From contig FN648826.1 in assembly GCA_000310025.1 (NCBI GenBank), positions 1,553 through 35,242 on the forward strand: a DNA stretch of 33,690 nt. Reading direction: 5' to 3'. The notes beneath the pieces were generated by a model. The model did not search any database. It had not been told where the DNA came from and worked only from the letters and a program-made list of their open reading frames with translations. Each line of letters opens with the position of its first letter. The stretch's first letter is position 1. A program made the translations under genes and the position numbers. This DNA is from Ectocarpus siliculosus (lineage: Eukaryota > Sar > Phaeophyceae > Ectocarpales > Ectocarpaceae). Below are positions 9,157-21,041 of the stretch, piece by piece.

Positions 9157-12100
9157 CTGGTTGCCAGATTGAAGAAAAGTTGCAATAGTCGATCATGATG
9201 ATGGACCTCTGTGTTGTTCTACTAGCCCCACCTTGGAAATCGGTCACTGCTACTCATGTGTGTTGGCGATGATCGTCGTCGACGTCGTGTGTTTGCCGCT
9301 GTTGGTTGATGCCACTGTTGGAAACCTGTTTCACGCTGACATTTCCCGCGGGACCTATACGAGAACCACAATTATCTTCCTCTTCGACTCACGTGACGAT
9401 TGTTATGGCATTAGCTTCCCTAGCTTCCCTACTTCCATGGGACTACATACAAAAGAGGGGCAAGTAGTGCCGTGGTGGGAGTTGAGATGACTATTGATGG
9501 AAGAGGGAAGCTACAGTAGCTCCAACACATCATAGCCGATACCGGGTCGAGGAAGGCTAGGTGGAACGGCCCTAGTCAGGACACCTCGGCAACGCAAGAA
9601 AAAGAAAGGTATCTGCTCTTGGTACCTTGCTGCTGAATGTAAGCCTTGGACCTTGTGGGGAAGTATTTACCATCCCAATGAAAATAAAGGGACCGGGATC
9701 GGTATTGTAAGAAACATCGCGCGTGTTCGTGCTGATCCCACCTATCGCATGTTATGCAATCTTTCATCCCGGACCAACGAAACACACACACCCGGTCAGG
9801 CGATGGGGGCAAAGTACGTTTGCGTCCTACAAAAGGGGCAGGAAATCTCAGTTCAGCACAAGCATGCGGTACAGAAGCAGCTGGACCAGGGAAGCGTCAT
9901 GAGCAGAAGGCCTAGTGGCATCTAGCCCGCTAGAGTAGACAGCCCGAAAACAACAACAGAGGCAAAAAAAAAGGGCAACAACAGACTCAAAGAGAGATGC
10001 TGACGACGACACAGCACGTACGTACCTCCTTGCCCATTAGCCTTCCCTGCTCCATGAGCGAGAGCAGATTTTCCGGTGGCACGACGTAGAGGTTGGCTAT
10101 CTCCCGCAGCTCCTCCGCCGCCGAGGTTACCCCCTCGCACCCAAACCTCCCCAAGACCTCCTGTGTGAGAGGGAGTGAGTTCACAGCAGCGTGGAGTGAG
10201 TGAGAGTGCAGAGAAAAGGAGTGAGTGAGTGAGCAAGTGAGGAAAAGCACAGCAGGGCAGTAAGCAGAGAGTGAGTGAGAGTGCATAGTGGAGGAATGAG
10301 TAAGCGAGAGAGTGAGTGAGGGCACAGCGGGGAAGTGAGTATAGAGTGAATGCGAGAGCATAGCAAACGATTAGGAAGTGTGAGTGAGAGCACAGCAGAG
10401 CAGTGAGCAGAGAGTGAGTGAGAGTGAAAAACAAAGGAATGAATAGGAAGTGAGTGAGTGCTTATCAAAATAATAGGAGATTGTGAGTGTGAACACAGCA
10501 GGGCAGTGAGCAAAGAGTGAGTGAGAGTGTATGGCAAAGGAATGAGAAGGGAGTGAGAGTGCACAGCCAAACAATATGAAGTGTGAGTGTGAGCACAGCA
10601 GGGCAGTGAGCAGAGAGTGATGGAGAGTGTATGGCAAAGGAATGAGTAGAAGTGAGTGAGGGCACAGCAAAATACTAGGAGGTGTGAGTATGAACACAGC
10701 AGGGCAGTGACGAGACATCGTGTGAGTGCTTAGCAAATGAATAGAGAGGGAAGGGAGGGAGGGAGAAAGCGGGAGAATGAGTGAGTGCGTGAGTGAGTGA
10801 CAGCGCGGCAGAACGGTGAGGTGAGAGTGGGTGACCGCACAGCAGAGCAGCGAGTAGAGAGCGCACAGCAGAGCAGTGAGCAGAGAGCAAATGACCACAC
10901 AGCAGAGCAGCGAAAGGGAGTGTGAATGAATAAACAGCAGGGAATGAGTAGAGAATGTATGGGCACATAGACTAGCGCATAGAAGAGCAGGAAGGAGGAA
11001 AAGCGGGTTGGTGCTTGGGATGAACGTAGTCGGCCAGACGCTACCAAGGCGGAACAGACAAAACCAAAAACGGGTGGGAAACAGCAGCGACACACGCACT
11101 ACACACATCTATTTTCCGATGGAGTGACTCGACGACAATAGTCGTAAGTCGCATTGCTCCAGCACCTCCCTCTCCCTCTGCAAGAACAGAGCACCACACA
11201 CCATTCACATACTGCTGGTCGGAAAAAGAGCGACCTCGTTGGAAATTTCAAACCTAGCGGAAGCAGCCATTATCTCCATCGTCAACACGTACCGTCATCA
11301 AGCAGAGGGGAACTCCGCGATCGGAAGATGTTCAGGGGAGGCAAAGGACAAACAAAGGGTATGACACACGGCCACCAGAGCTTGCATCCCACGCTCTTTC
11401 TGGACGCTACATCAACACGTTACCGTCGCCTCCCGCCCGGCCCATCACTCAAAACAGTAAGGCCGCTCCTGTAAAACGCGCATCGCAAGCAAATACCCCG
11501 TTGGTGCCGAAGTATATCATCGAGTCTATTGATCGCCATCCGTGTCTAACGGACCACAGCAGCTCCACGTCACGACTATTGAATCACCCACGAGATAACC
11601 ATTGAAGAAATCATGACGGTGTCGAGTAGAAAATATACATAAATCACACACAAACGTTAACAACTTGAGCAAAATATTTCATCATTGAACAGTCATCACA
11701 CCAATCTGCTGGATTTGATGAGAAGACATATGGCTAAGAACATACGACATCAGCAGTATTGTCTAGCCATGCAGCGTACAGAGGCCCGCAGCAGAAGACA
11801 CTCGGCCGTTGCCTCCCTATCGTATCGTACGGTGTTTACCTGTAGGCGGTTGACGTCGTTCGCCAAGATAAAAGCACCGATCACGTTGACCTTCGTCTTC
11901 TTTAGGTGCTCCACGAACAACTCGTGAACCTGCCGAAAGGCGGAGGGTGGGGTAGGCGGAGGAAGCGACCATCGTCATCGCTAGCGAGGAGCATGTTGCC
12001 GTAACCTGCTAACCCCGCCAAAGGCCGTCACGACGAAGGGCGCGATGCGCTAGCGAGGCAGCGAACGATGTTGCATCTCTGTGAGGTGTGGGAGCATGTC

Positions 12101-15100
12101 GGGGTGCCGCGCTTTCTTCCTGCATGTTTCCCATACTTCTCCGGACTAGGTTCGGGTTGCTGGAGGGGGACTTCATAACACACAGGCAGGAACGTGCCTG
12201 CCAAAGGGAGGCACTCTATGAATGAAACCCGCACATTCAAAGACAAAACTCATTCGAACAATAACCCACGAGGGGAGACCTACTGCAGCCAAGCACCACC
12301 AAGCATCCACAGGAGTAACGAGAAATCGCGCCGCTAAGAACAGACAGGTACTAGGCTGCCAGACGGCAACGCAACATCGTGCACGCAAACCGTAGAAAAG
12401 CTACCGGGGCTTCAGGACACGGGGGAGGTTAGGAGCTTCCCCGCCCTCCGCTGTGGGTGGTACGAAGTGATTGCCCAAGTAGGGCGTGAATGACCCCTAC
12501 CAAGTGCAACGTGGGGAAGACGGCGAAAATCTGTCGAGGGAAGAGAAGGGTAGGGTGGATGCGATGCGTACTGGACCCAGATATTTCGCTACAATCGGCG
12601 ACCATTGAGGATGTCGACCCCTGCAAAATTCAAGCTACCAAACCGAGCTCCACCAGCGTTTCGAGTTGCCCACCTTACCCTCCACAGGCTGAAGCCACAG
12701 CCTCGGCAAAGCTAGCTACCCCTCCCAAGAGCGTTACATGTATCAACAAAGAAGAACTCACCCGGAGTCCGACGCTCTCCCAGAGCATCCGGAGGTCAAC
12801 TCTTTGGTCCACCTCCTTGAGACAGTCTACGAAGACACTGTGTTGCTCCTCCAGCACGGAGGACACCGCCTGAAAGGAAACGGCAACGGTAACGGTAACG
12901 GTAACGGTAACAGTAACGGTAACGGTAACGGTGACGATAACGGTAACGGCAACGGTAACGGTAATGGTAACGATTGTCATGGAGAGGAGGCGGCAAAATA
13001 TAATAGCATCAGAGATGGGAGCAAATAGAAGTGTAGGGAGACCTTTTTCCAGTCGCAGAACGTAGAAACCGGGCTCGAGCTAGTGTCGGCACCTTGTAGT
13101 ACAACGCACCAGGGACAGCGCACTCATCATCGTATCTTATGTAGGCATCACTAAGGGAGTAAATAGGAACACCATGATGGTTTCGTTTAGCACATCTTCG
13201 CGGTGGTGTCCTCGTTGGGGCAACAGTAGAAAGGACTCCAACAATACAAAACTTTGGCCCGAAAAACACGGCCATCTGTAGCACACTAGGAAACGTCAAC
13301 AGCGAGCAAAAGCACACAGTGCATGGGCCTGGGGTGACGCAAAAGAAAATCTGAACAGCTAAGGCACCAGCATGTGTCAACACCACCAACAACAAACCTT
13401 GACAGTCCTGGTGGCCTCGATCGCGGCGGTCTCCTCCTTGGGACAGTAGTCGCTCTTGCTAGACCTGAGAGACATCTGCTTCTCCGCGTACAGGATGAGC
13501 AGCCTCATGGCGTCCTCCAGCACTCTCACCGTCCACGCCTACGTGGTACGCACACAAGTTGCCAATGTTAATGGGATTGTTGCAGCAGCATTCTGAGCAA
13601 CAGCACTCTGGGCAACAGCAAATTTAGCAACAGGAGCAGCCGCAGCAGCAACAACATCAGGAGTAGAAGCATCAAACCGGCAGCAGTGGTCGAGTGGCAG
13701 AGGTTGTGAGCATCGTGGTCGTTCTTACGACCGTGGCGGATGCCGGTGTCTTCACCACCAAGTAAAACCATGTTCACGATACGACTGCTGCTCTGACTTC
13801 TCAAACTTAACCAGAACCTCGACATACTCTCTTGCCGTTGCAAAAAAATGAATAAGACGCCGATTGTGTGGACGAGCGTGTCCAGAGGGGTCAGCAATGG
13901 CCAACAACAAACAGCCCGATGCCCGTTGAGACGACGAAGGCCTATTGAGATGTTGGGCTCGAGAAACAGCCCAAAACAGGCAGCGTACCCAAACTCACAA
14001 AAGCATGATCGATATGCATCAGAACGAAGGGCAGGAGGTAGACGACGGCATGATCAAATCGAAAACCAAAATGAATGACAAAAAAACTCTCCGTCGTAGA
14101 AGACAGGGTCGGTGAATGCAGACGGCATCGGGAACTGGAACGAATGAAATAAACCTCACAATCACGCCTCACAGTAGCGCACTAGCTGTGTGGCTGTCAT
14201 CCCTCCAAGGCCGGCGGTACTTGATCTCCTTGTTAACGCAGTCCTCGCCCACAATAAACACACACGCGCACCATCACGGCATTCAAACGACAGAGGAATG
14301 CATATCTACACGTCAACACCATCGACACCGACGACGAAAGCGTGTACTGCCTACTGACTACACTAAGAAATACTGTACTCACGTCCACCCTGTGCAGGAG
14401 GCTCTTCTTGGTCTCGCTGGCGATCGTGCGGAGGGTCGGCGTGTCCTCCATCCCTTTCGCCACAACCTCTCGGTGGTGCTCCTCCAGACCCGCAGCCGCC
14501 TTCGACACCGCCTTCACCGCCTCGTAGAACTCCTGCCGGGTTTTTTTCGTTGCCGGCATTTTGGTTGCGGTCCGCCTTGGGGTTGAGAGTAGGTTCGGGG
14601 AACCAACCGGCTTGGGTGCTGCTATTTAGTTGAATTGGGTGGGATTGGGATCGGCTAATTGGCTTCTCCCACAACGAAACACATGGCAGGCGAATACCAC
14701 AACGTGCACCACTAAACACTATGATTAGAACACACAGAAGGGAATCGATATCACATGTACTAGGACTGATCTGTTCCATGTATCAAGCTGCGTAGTTTCA
14801 AACCATACGCCACACGCGCGTTCGTTCGTTCACCGTCCTCTCACAAGAACTTTTGTCATAACCTATGCACATCCACTTTATTATTGTGCCCAGTGTTGCA
14901 ACGAATACGCCTAACTGGCGGAAGTGCGCCGTCGTGGTAAACAAGAGAGGTGCATTGCATTGAAGTCGGTGTGTGTTCATTCGAACACGACAATGACCTT
15001 CGACAACAAACTGTGTTCGGGCAAGGTCGGTTGGGGCCGCTGCCTCAACCTCCCGAACTCCCAGGCATTGACCGATCGGTTGGCTGTTTCGGGGGACCCG

Positions 15101-15761
15101 CAGGACGAGACCCACACTGCCTCGTGTACAACCCGTACCGTACCGTACCAAACTGTACCGTACCGTCAGTCATCGCTATTGTACATGAACCCGAGCGAAG
15201 GTGAAAAGTCCTCAGCAAAAGGAACGACCTTGAGAGAGACACTTGAATGGCAGCAACGATCGGCGCCGCTTCAGCACCATCGCCGCTAAACCACCACCAG
15301 CTCCACTCACCCTAGGCGGGAGCTGCCCCGCCCCGCCTGTCATCTCCCTGAGCGCCGCGCTGGCCGCGTTGGCCGCGGGCTCGGGCAGAAGGTTGTTGGC
15401 GCACCGCAGGGCCGGCGTGAGCAGGTGATCGGCGAGGTACCGACACACCACTTGGAAGAACTCGCATACCTGTACAGTACAGGCGTCATCGTCGTTGGGT
15501 AACGTCACGCCATGCCATCCATGCCATGCCATCATACTCTCGGTCAACAACTTTTCGATAAATCTGGGGCGAGAATGATAGGTATTGCTGGCGGACACCC
15601 CATTCTGTCGGGGACTTGTGTGTGAAACGAGGTAGGTCTTACGCTGGCAAACACGTTGGGCATCTCTGCGATATGTGATTCATTCAATTCTTGGAAGCAA
15701 CGATGTAGTGTCTATGAAACTTGAAGCTGTTTAACCTTTCGCCTCTCCTTTGACGCCCCTC

Positions 15762-15802
<41 letters not shown>

Positions 15803-18262
15803 CCCCTCGCCCTTGTGCGTATTTCTCCGTGATGTCAGAAGGCGGCCTTCTTTAACAGCAGGCATCTGAAATTTGTTTTTCCCTTGAACTCGTCAGTTTG
15901 CGATGCTTCATGGGAGCGACGTGTTTAACGACAGCAACAACGACAGTAAGCGACATTATCAACAATATCAGCGGCAACAAAAGCACTCGCCTTCTGCTCC
16001 CGCTCCTCCTCTTGCACGGTGATGGTTCAGCAGCGGCGGATGGTTTCGGAGCTGTACGAGAATACGCCTCCCCAGGCGGACGGCCGTAACGGTCCGGATA
16101 GCACCTGGAGGTAAGAGCCGATCTGAACAAAAAAACACACACACGCACACGTGCGCGATAATGTCGACAAAAAGCAGACAGGCAACCACATGCAGGCGAA
16201 CGTCAGAAAGAAACAAACCGAAAGCAGGAAAAAATAGAACATGTCCTGTGAAAAAAACACCTGACATCCACCGCAGCGACGTAAAAATAAAAGAAAACAC
16301 AAAACAAAACAAATTAAACCGAGACCAAAAAGCCCCAAGCCACCATTGATCCGTCAACGAATTTGGCAACGAGTAGCACCCAGAACTTCTCCACTCCCGC
16401 CCTCTCTCCCATCAATGCAGATTTCATCAACAACGACTGGAGCCAGGAACGTCTTCTCGAGCCCTACAAGTATGAATCTCTTCCGAAGATCCCCTACCCC
16501 ACCCCCTCCCAAAGGACCTTATAACTCCGTGAACTTGTCGACACCGGGAAACACGAAATACATCACCCCTCCCTCAGACCAATCATCCCTCATGGCCACG
16601 TCTTCGTGAACGGCATGGGAATGCCACCAGCATCACGTAGCCCCCCCCCCCGCCCCCCCCCGAAAATACTCGATGATATAGCGCCTCCTCCCCGCCCCTG
16701 ACCTTGTCATCTCGAACGGCAGGAAACAGCTCCAGCCCCACGGCAACCGCCTGGCCCGCCGCAGCGCGGTAGTGCAGCATCCCCTCCCACACCGTCTCCG
16801 AGGTGCCCAGCAAGCTCTCCAGCAGGTGTCGTCTCTCCTTAGCGGCGTAGCTCACGCGGTGATCGAAGAACATGTGCTTGGCCTGGCCCGATTTTTTATT
16901 TTTGTTCAGACAGGATAGGATAGGACAAGATGTAAGTACTAGCTGTACACATGAACGAAAACGGAAAACAAAACAGAGACAAAGGTCTAACAAAAGATAG
17001 TACAGCAGAAATTGAAGACCCGCCGGTTATTTCAACTTTTGCTAGGGTTCTTCTTCCCAGGCCAAGGCTGCAGTTTTCCGGTCAACGAGGCGAGAACAGC
17101 ACCAACAGCATCTACATCACCCGCAACTCGACCCACGACCATCGACTGCCAACCAGGGGCACCATGGGCTGCCAACCAGGGGGCAAGAGAAGAAGACACT
17201 GTAAGAAAACGGAAAGGTAAAAAGGTACCGTAGCTCGAAAGTGATGTCATACTGTAATCATTCCTTCATGTCCCATCCAAGTTTAGTGAAAAAGTTTGAA
17301 CAAAAAAACACCAACAACCCGACTCTCAAACCCACCTGTTCGACCAAATAAGCGCGCAGCGCGGCCATCTGGCGAGATGTCTCCCCCTCCTCTTCCCCTT
17401 CCCCTCCCGGACCCGCGGAGCCCCCACCCCCGCGGTCTTCCTCTCCTCTTGCCGTTCTTACGACAGCGTCTGAACCTTGGCTGTCCTCGTCGGAGTCGCT
17501 ACAGGTGTCGTTGTCGGTGTCGGTGCCGTCGTCGTCTGGGTCGGCCGCACCGCCTGCGCGGATGAAGTCGTGCTCCTGAATTCCAGCAACAAGAATTGGA
17601 ACAACAAAAAACTACTGCAGTTAGCACCTCGTCGAAGCTATTACACATCAACGCGAGAGAAGTAATGGATCACCATGGCACCTCTCTGCCTCTGTCTCTG
17701 TCTGTCTGTCTGTCTGTCTCTCTCTCGTCCTTCTTCTCTCTTAGAACGCTTAACACGCAGGAGTCGCTTTCGAAGCGGCGGGTGAATGCCCGCCGGAAAA
17801 GAAACAAAACCGTTTTCTTCCACTGGTGGAAAAAACGCAGAGCCTGTCCTGGTGCTGCTGCTACGGCTGCGGTTGCTTTGACACGGCCTACGCGCACATG
17901 CATACATACATATATACATACATACAACACACAACATAAATGAGTACCTGCGTGACGACGAAGAAGACGAAGCGGCTCTGCAGGTGATCTCCCTCGTTGA
18001 GCGCAAACAGTATGTCGGAGCACTCCCTCATCAAAGCCACCTCAGGTGGAGACCTTCCCGCGGTGCGCTCGAACAGGTCCAGCAGCTCCTGCTCCAAGAA
18101 GTCGCTGTAGGCCTGTGGTGTTGTTAGGACGGGGGTGTGCGAGCTGGTTCCTGTGACGTCACGATTCCGATCTCCACCGCAACGAAGCAGAGACGAGCAG
18201 TGGCCGCCACATCGGCAGAGCAGTACCGCCGAAACAATCAATAGCAACAACAACATCAACAT

Positions 18263-18311
<49 letters not shown>

Positions 18312-21041
18312 CGACGGCAGCCACATAGACCTGCAACTTTTCGCCGCCTTGTCGAGCTCCTTGGACTCCAGCTCGTGCGTGATGCTCTTCAGCTTGGCCA
18401 ATACCTGCAGCGGGGAAACCCAAACACACCAACAACCAAAACCCACGGGCATAGGACAGTAACTAAGAGGAACAGCACGTCCATATCATCATTATGAGCC
18501 CCACAAAAAGGCGCGTAGCGATAATTTCACGGCCCCATTGTTGGCCTGGCGGAGAGTAGACCAGGGAACCACACAGACTACTACGACTCCGCTCATCGAA
18601 ATGTTTCATTTCCACGCACTAGGGAAGTACAGCCTGATGTGGTCGTGGTCCTGCCAGATACAACTAGGAATTTGTGACCACCATATTAATTACTCTTCGG
18701 TCGTCCATGAAACAGCCCACGGCCGGGGCCGACGGGGTTGTCCAAAACCAAAATGACAAAAATATTGATACTGCAACTTATATCCGACCACCATAGGCCT
18801 CAATCTCTCGCACAAACCGACAAGCCACATCCCTCAAAATTCCCGCAGATAGCGTACTCATCTCTTGGACGTCGACCTTTGTCCAAGACACTATCGGAGA
18901 GGAACTAATATTTTCATATCCTCGTGAGTGCTTTCACGCGGGAAAAAATCTTCCCCACAACTCGACTGACAACAACAACCAGGTGTTTCCCTCTGTTTGG
19001 CCTCCCCATTCCCCGTCCCCTACTCCCGCCGACCGCCGCCGCCGTCCAGGCGTTCAAAAACTCCTACATGCTCAACCCTGGCTTCGAAGAGGCGCGAGGC
19101 ATAGTCTACTGGCAGCGACGCACGCGTGCAGTCCAGATCACGAGGGTTACTCATTGTTTCCCGCCAAGCCCTCAAAAAGCGGCGGGAGCAAAGCAAACCA
19201 CTTCTTACCGTCGCGGCTTCTGCTGTTCTGTCTTGTCGCAGAACACTGGGGGCAAGAGCTTCATGTACCGCACCACGGTGTCCTGATCCTCGGAAAATCC
19301 CTCCGGAAGGCCCTCGAAAACCTGCAATGCCGGGGTACTTCTCGTATTTTCTCTCTGTTGCTGGAGTTTCGTCGCCGAACTATTGTCATTGTTACTCTGA
19401 TCTCTACCCGCCGCCCCTATCGTCTATGGCCATCGGCTAGCCCAAGCGAATGGTACAAACCGAGCGGGCAACTTTACACTCACAGGAAAGCCATCCAACC
19501 GATTCACAGTCACGGCCTCTCCCGCATAGTACAGCGAAAACTGTACACCGCTGAACGTTAACCTCTTTGCACCTCCCTCGCTCGCGCTCATGCTGTAGTC
19601 TCTGTCATCATCTCTGCCCTTGTCGCTCTGTATCTCTGTCTGCGTCTTACGTCATGTCTTTCTCAAAATCTGTCTCTGTGTTCACGTCCCCGGGAATAGG
19701 TGCGCTTCAGCAGCCGCAGGGAAACATGATTTCGGACCAAACCGCACCTTGAAGAACTCTAGGAGATCCATAGCCTCCGCCGCCCTCGCCCGCTGCCCCT
19801 CCATCTTCGACAGCCGGTCACCGATGCGAACAGCCTTGTGGACCGTCTCGTGAAACCTCCTTCCAAAGAATCTTGTACCTGCACGTTGGAGACCGAGATT
19901 TGGAAATCGATTAACTAGTGTGGTACAGACAGACGATAATCTTTTTATGCTTTCTGGTAACGGTATGATAATGACTGAGGCCATGGCACCGACAGCTATA
20001 GCGATATATGGGTGAGGTATGGTGGCGGGAAGTCATAGTGACCTCAACCAATAGTACTTGTGACTATCAAGAACGCTGTGAATGGCTGGGCCAGTACAGA
20101 CGAGAAAGGGGCGGTCATACTTCATGAGGAACCCCTACGCAGTTGCACACAACTGGATCCATTTTCGTCTCCCTGAAGCGGGAGGGGGCTTCAGTTGGGT
20201 CTGGAAGCATCACTTCCGTTCCCAAGGAGGAAAACCCAAAAATGTATTATCCCATCATGATCAAAATGAGATCTATTCCATCTGGAGCGATTTCTTCGCC
20301 TACAAGTTGCAAGGCGGGGTGTCATATACTCAAGGGGTACAGGAATCTCTTGCGGGCAGGAGGGGCCGTAAACACATTTAACTACAATGAAAAATGGCAC
20401 ACAACCACACCCCAGGACATACGACGAACCTCGTTCAGTCTGGTGGCGTGCGATGTCAATCCCTGTCGGCAGTCCTCCTCGATTGCCCCTGTCTCCCCCG
20501 CCATCGCGAGTCTCTTCCTCTCCCCCTCAACCCCCATCTCCTAAACAATCGTAAACAGACGAAACATGGTTGGCGCAGAGGCTTTCGTGGAACATGCGGA
20601 CGGGCCAAACGAGCTGACATCAAAGAGAGCAGCAGAACGCGCTAGGCGTTCGGCGCCAGTAGAACAAAATGGCGAAAGGAGCAGGTGGAAACGCAGTCGC
20701 GTCCGTTTGGCACGAAAAGACCGGTCTCGAGCCCTAGCAACACACGAGCGTGTACAACTCGAACTGCACAATCTCCCACCACCTAAGCTTGAGGAACGAA
20801 ACGAGGGGGGACAAGACTGCACGAAAGTGAAGAGGAGTGTCACCTGTAACAGGTTGCCGTTGGTGGTGAAGAGCTTCTTGAGGGCGTGCGGGTCCAAAGC
20901 TACGATACCGTCGCCGGAGTCCCCGATGTACGGAGCGGTCAAGATTTCCACCAGCTTGGCGCGGTCAAACATGTCGGGGTGGGGTCGCTCTCCTGTGAAA
21001 AAGATGGTTGGTTCCGGCGATGAAAGGGCGGCACGACACAC
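9022..21041 (-). CDS. SEC10: Exocyst complex component SEC10 (EXOC5), at least 18 exons
   Basis: SEC10 is an exocyst subunit that tethers secretory vesicles at the plasma membrane. Exons in coding order: 20992-20844, 20540-20423, 19878-19748, 19321-19209, (one unplaced), 18404-18331, 18104-17948, 17575-17336, 16882-16703, 16122-15991, 15711-15643, 15469-15311, 14532-14383, 13538-13398, 12869-12762, 11929-11840, 10160-10026, 9156-9022. The product is about 760 residues; human EXOC5 is about 708. Matches to remembered family sequence: RIGDRL...RAAEAMDLLEFF near the N terminus (human HLGDQLE...RAVEAQKLMKYF), KLKSITHELE (KLHLIAQELP), VDLRMLWESVGLR (VDTVLMELGVR), ANLYVVPPENL (CNLLVVAPDNL), and FVRMRADYHTG at the C terminus (FVQLRADYRSA). 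Phases agree at nearly all junctions. The reading frame is open to an ATG at 21039-21041, but TTTTTCACAG just above 20992 looks like an acceptor, so an upstream first exon or a start at the internal ATG (DMFDRAKL) are alternatives. One exon is missing between 18405 and 19208, because the phases there do not match. Oddities are an in-frame TGA and an acidic insertion. Confidence 0.9.
10180..10970. repeat. Purine-rich minisatellite with about 101-bp higher-order period, in a SEC10 intron
   Basis: Built from GTGAGTGAGAGTG-type units punctuated by CACAGCAGGGCAGTGAG. That punctuation starts at 10391, 10494, 10594 and 10695, spacings of 103, 100 and 101 bp. Earlier copies at 10248 and 10323 are spaced about 70 bp, and copies near 10843-10905 about 33 bp apart. 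The whole array lies in the 1.68-kb intron between SEC10 exons 11840-11929 and 10026-10160. The plus strand is almost entirely G/A, so the transcript strand is C/T rich. Confidence 0.9.
12879..12973. repeat. (GGTAAC)n hexamer microsatellite abutting a SEC10 splice acceptor
   Basis: About 15 imperfect GGTAAC/GGCAAC hexamers. On the transcribed strand these read (CCGTTA)n and end within about 10 nt of the acceptor TTTCAG that precedes exon 12762-12869. They therefore occupy the place where the branch point and polypyrimidine tract should be. Confidence 0.9.
15764..15803. repeat. (CT)n microsatellite
   Basis: About 20 CT units in the SEC10 intron between exons 15643-15711 and 15991-16122. Polymorphic by nature; no further function is visible. 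Confidence 0.95.
15991..16122 (-). CDS. SEC10: SEC10 internal exon with in-frame TGA and a GC donor
   Basis: The acceptor TTTTTTTGTTCAG precedes ATCGGCTCT. The exon is 132 nt, phase 0 at both ends and consistent with both neighbours. Translation runs IGSYLQVLSGPLR, then SSETIRRC, then TGA at 16027-16029, then TITVQEEEREQK. The donor is AAG|GCGAGT, a GC-AG intron type. Codons on both sides of the TGA look coding (GAG GAG CGG GAG CAG AAG). A splice at GGC|GTATTC, also phase 0, would avoid the stop but delete 25 codons. The assignment is less certain than for the other exons because this part of SEC10 is poorly conserved. Confidence 0.55.
17336..17575 (-). CDS. SEC10: SEC10 exon encoding an acidic low-complexity insertion
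   Basis: An 80-codon exon between acceptor ATTCAG and donor CAG|GTGGGT, phase 0. Residues 1-7 (EHDFIRA) and the last dozen (MAALRAYLVEQ) look like ordinary SEC10 helix. Between them lie about 60 residues rich in Asp, Ser, Gly and Glu (for example TDTDNDTCSDSDEDS and GEGEEEGEE). I know of no such stretch in animal or plant SEC10, so it is probably a disordered lineage-specific loop. Confidence 0.8.
17689..17730. repeat. (TCTG)n / (CT)n microsatellite
   Basis: A run of CTGT/CTGTCTGT units passing into CT repeats, in a SEC10 intron. A short CATA repeat follows at about 17898-17930. Confidence 0.9.
18263..18312. repeat. (CAA)n microsatellite
   Basis: About 17 CAA units in the SEC10 intron between exons 17948-18104 and 18331-18404. 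It resembles the tail of the dispersed AAC-tailed repeat, but the body of that repeat is not visible next to it. Confidence 0.9.

Noticed and set aside
9922-11108. Several long minus-strand Ser/His/Leu-rich frames
   Set aside because: They are translations of the intronic minisatellite, open because the repeat lacks stops.
19030-19140. Plus-strand exon-like segment (AFKNSYMLNPGFEEARG) with CCGTCCAG acceptor
   Set aside because: It lies within a SEC10 intron on the opposite strand and no partner exons or clean donor were found.
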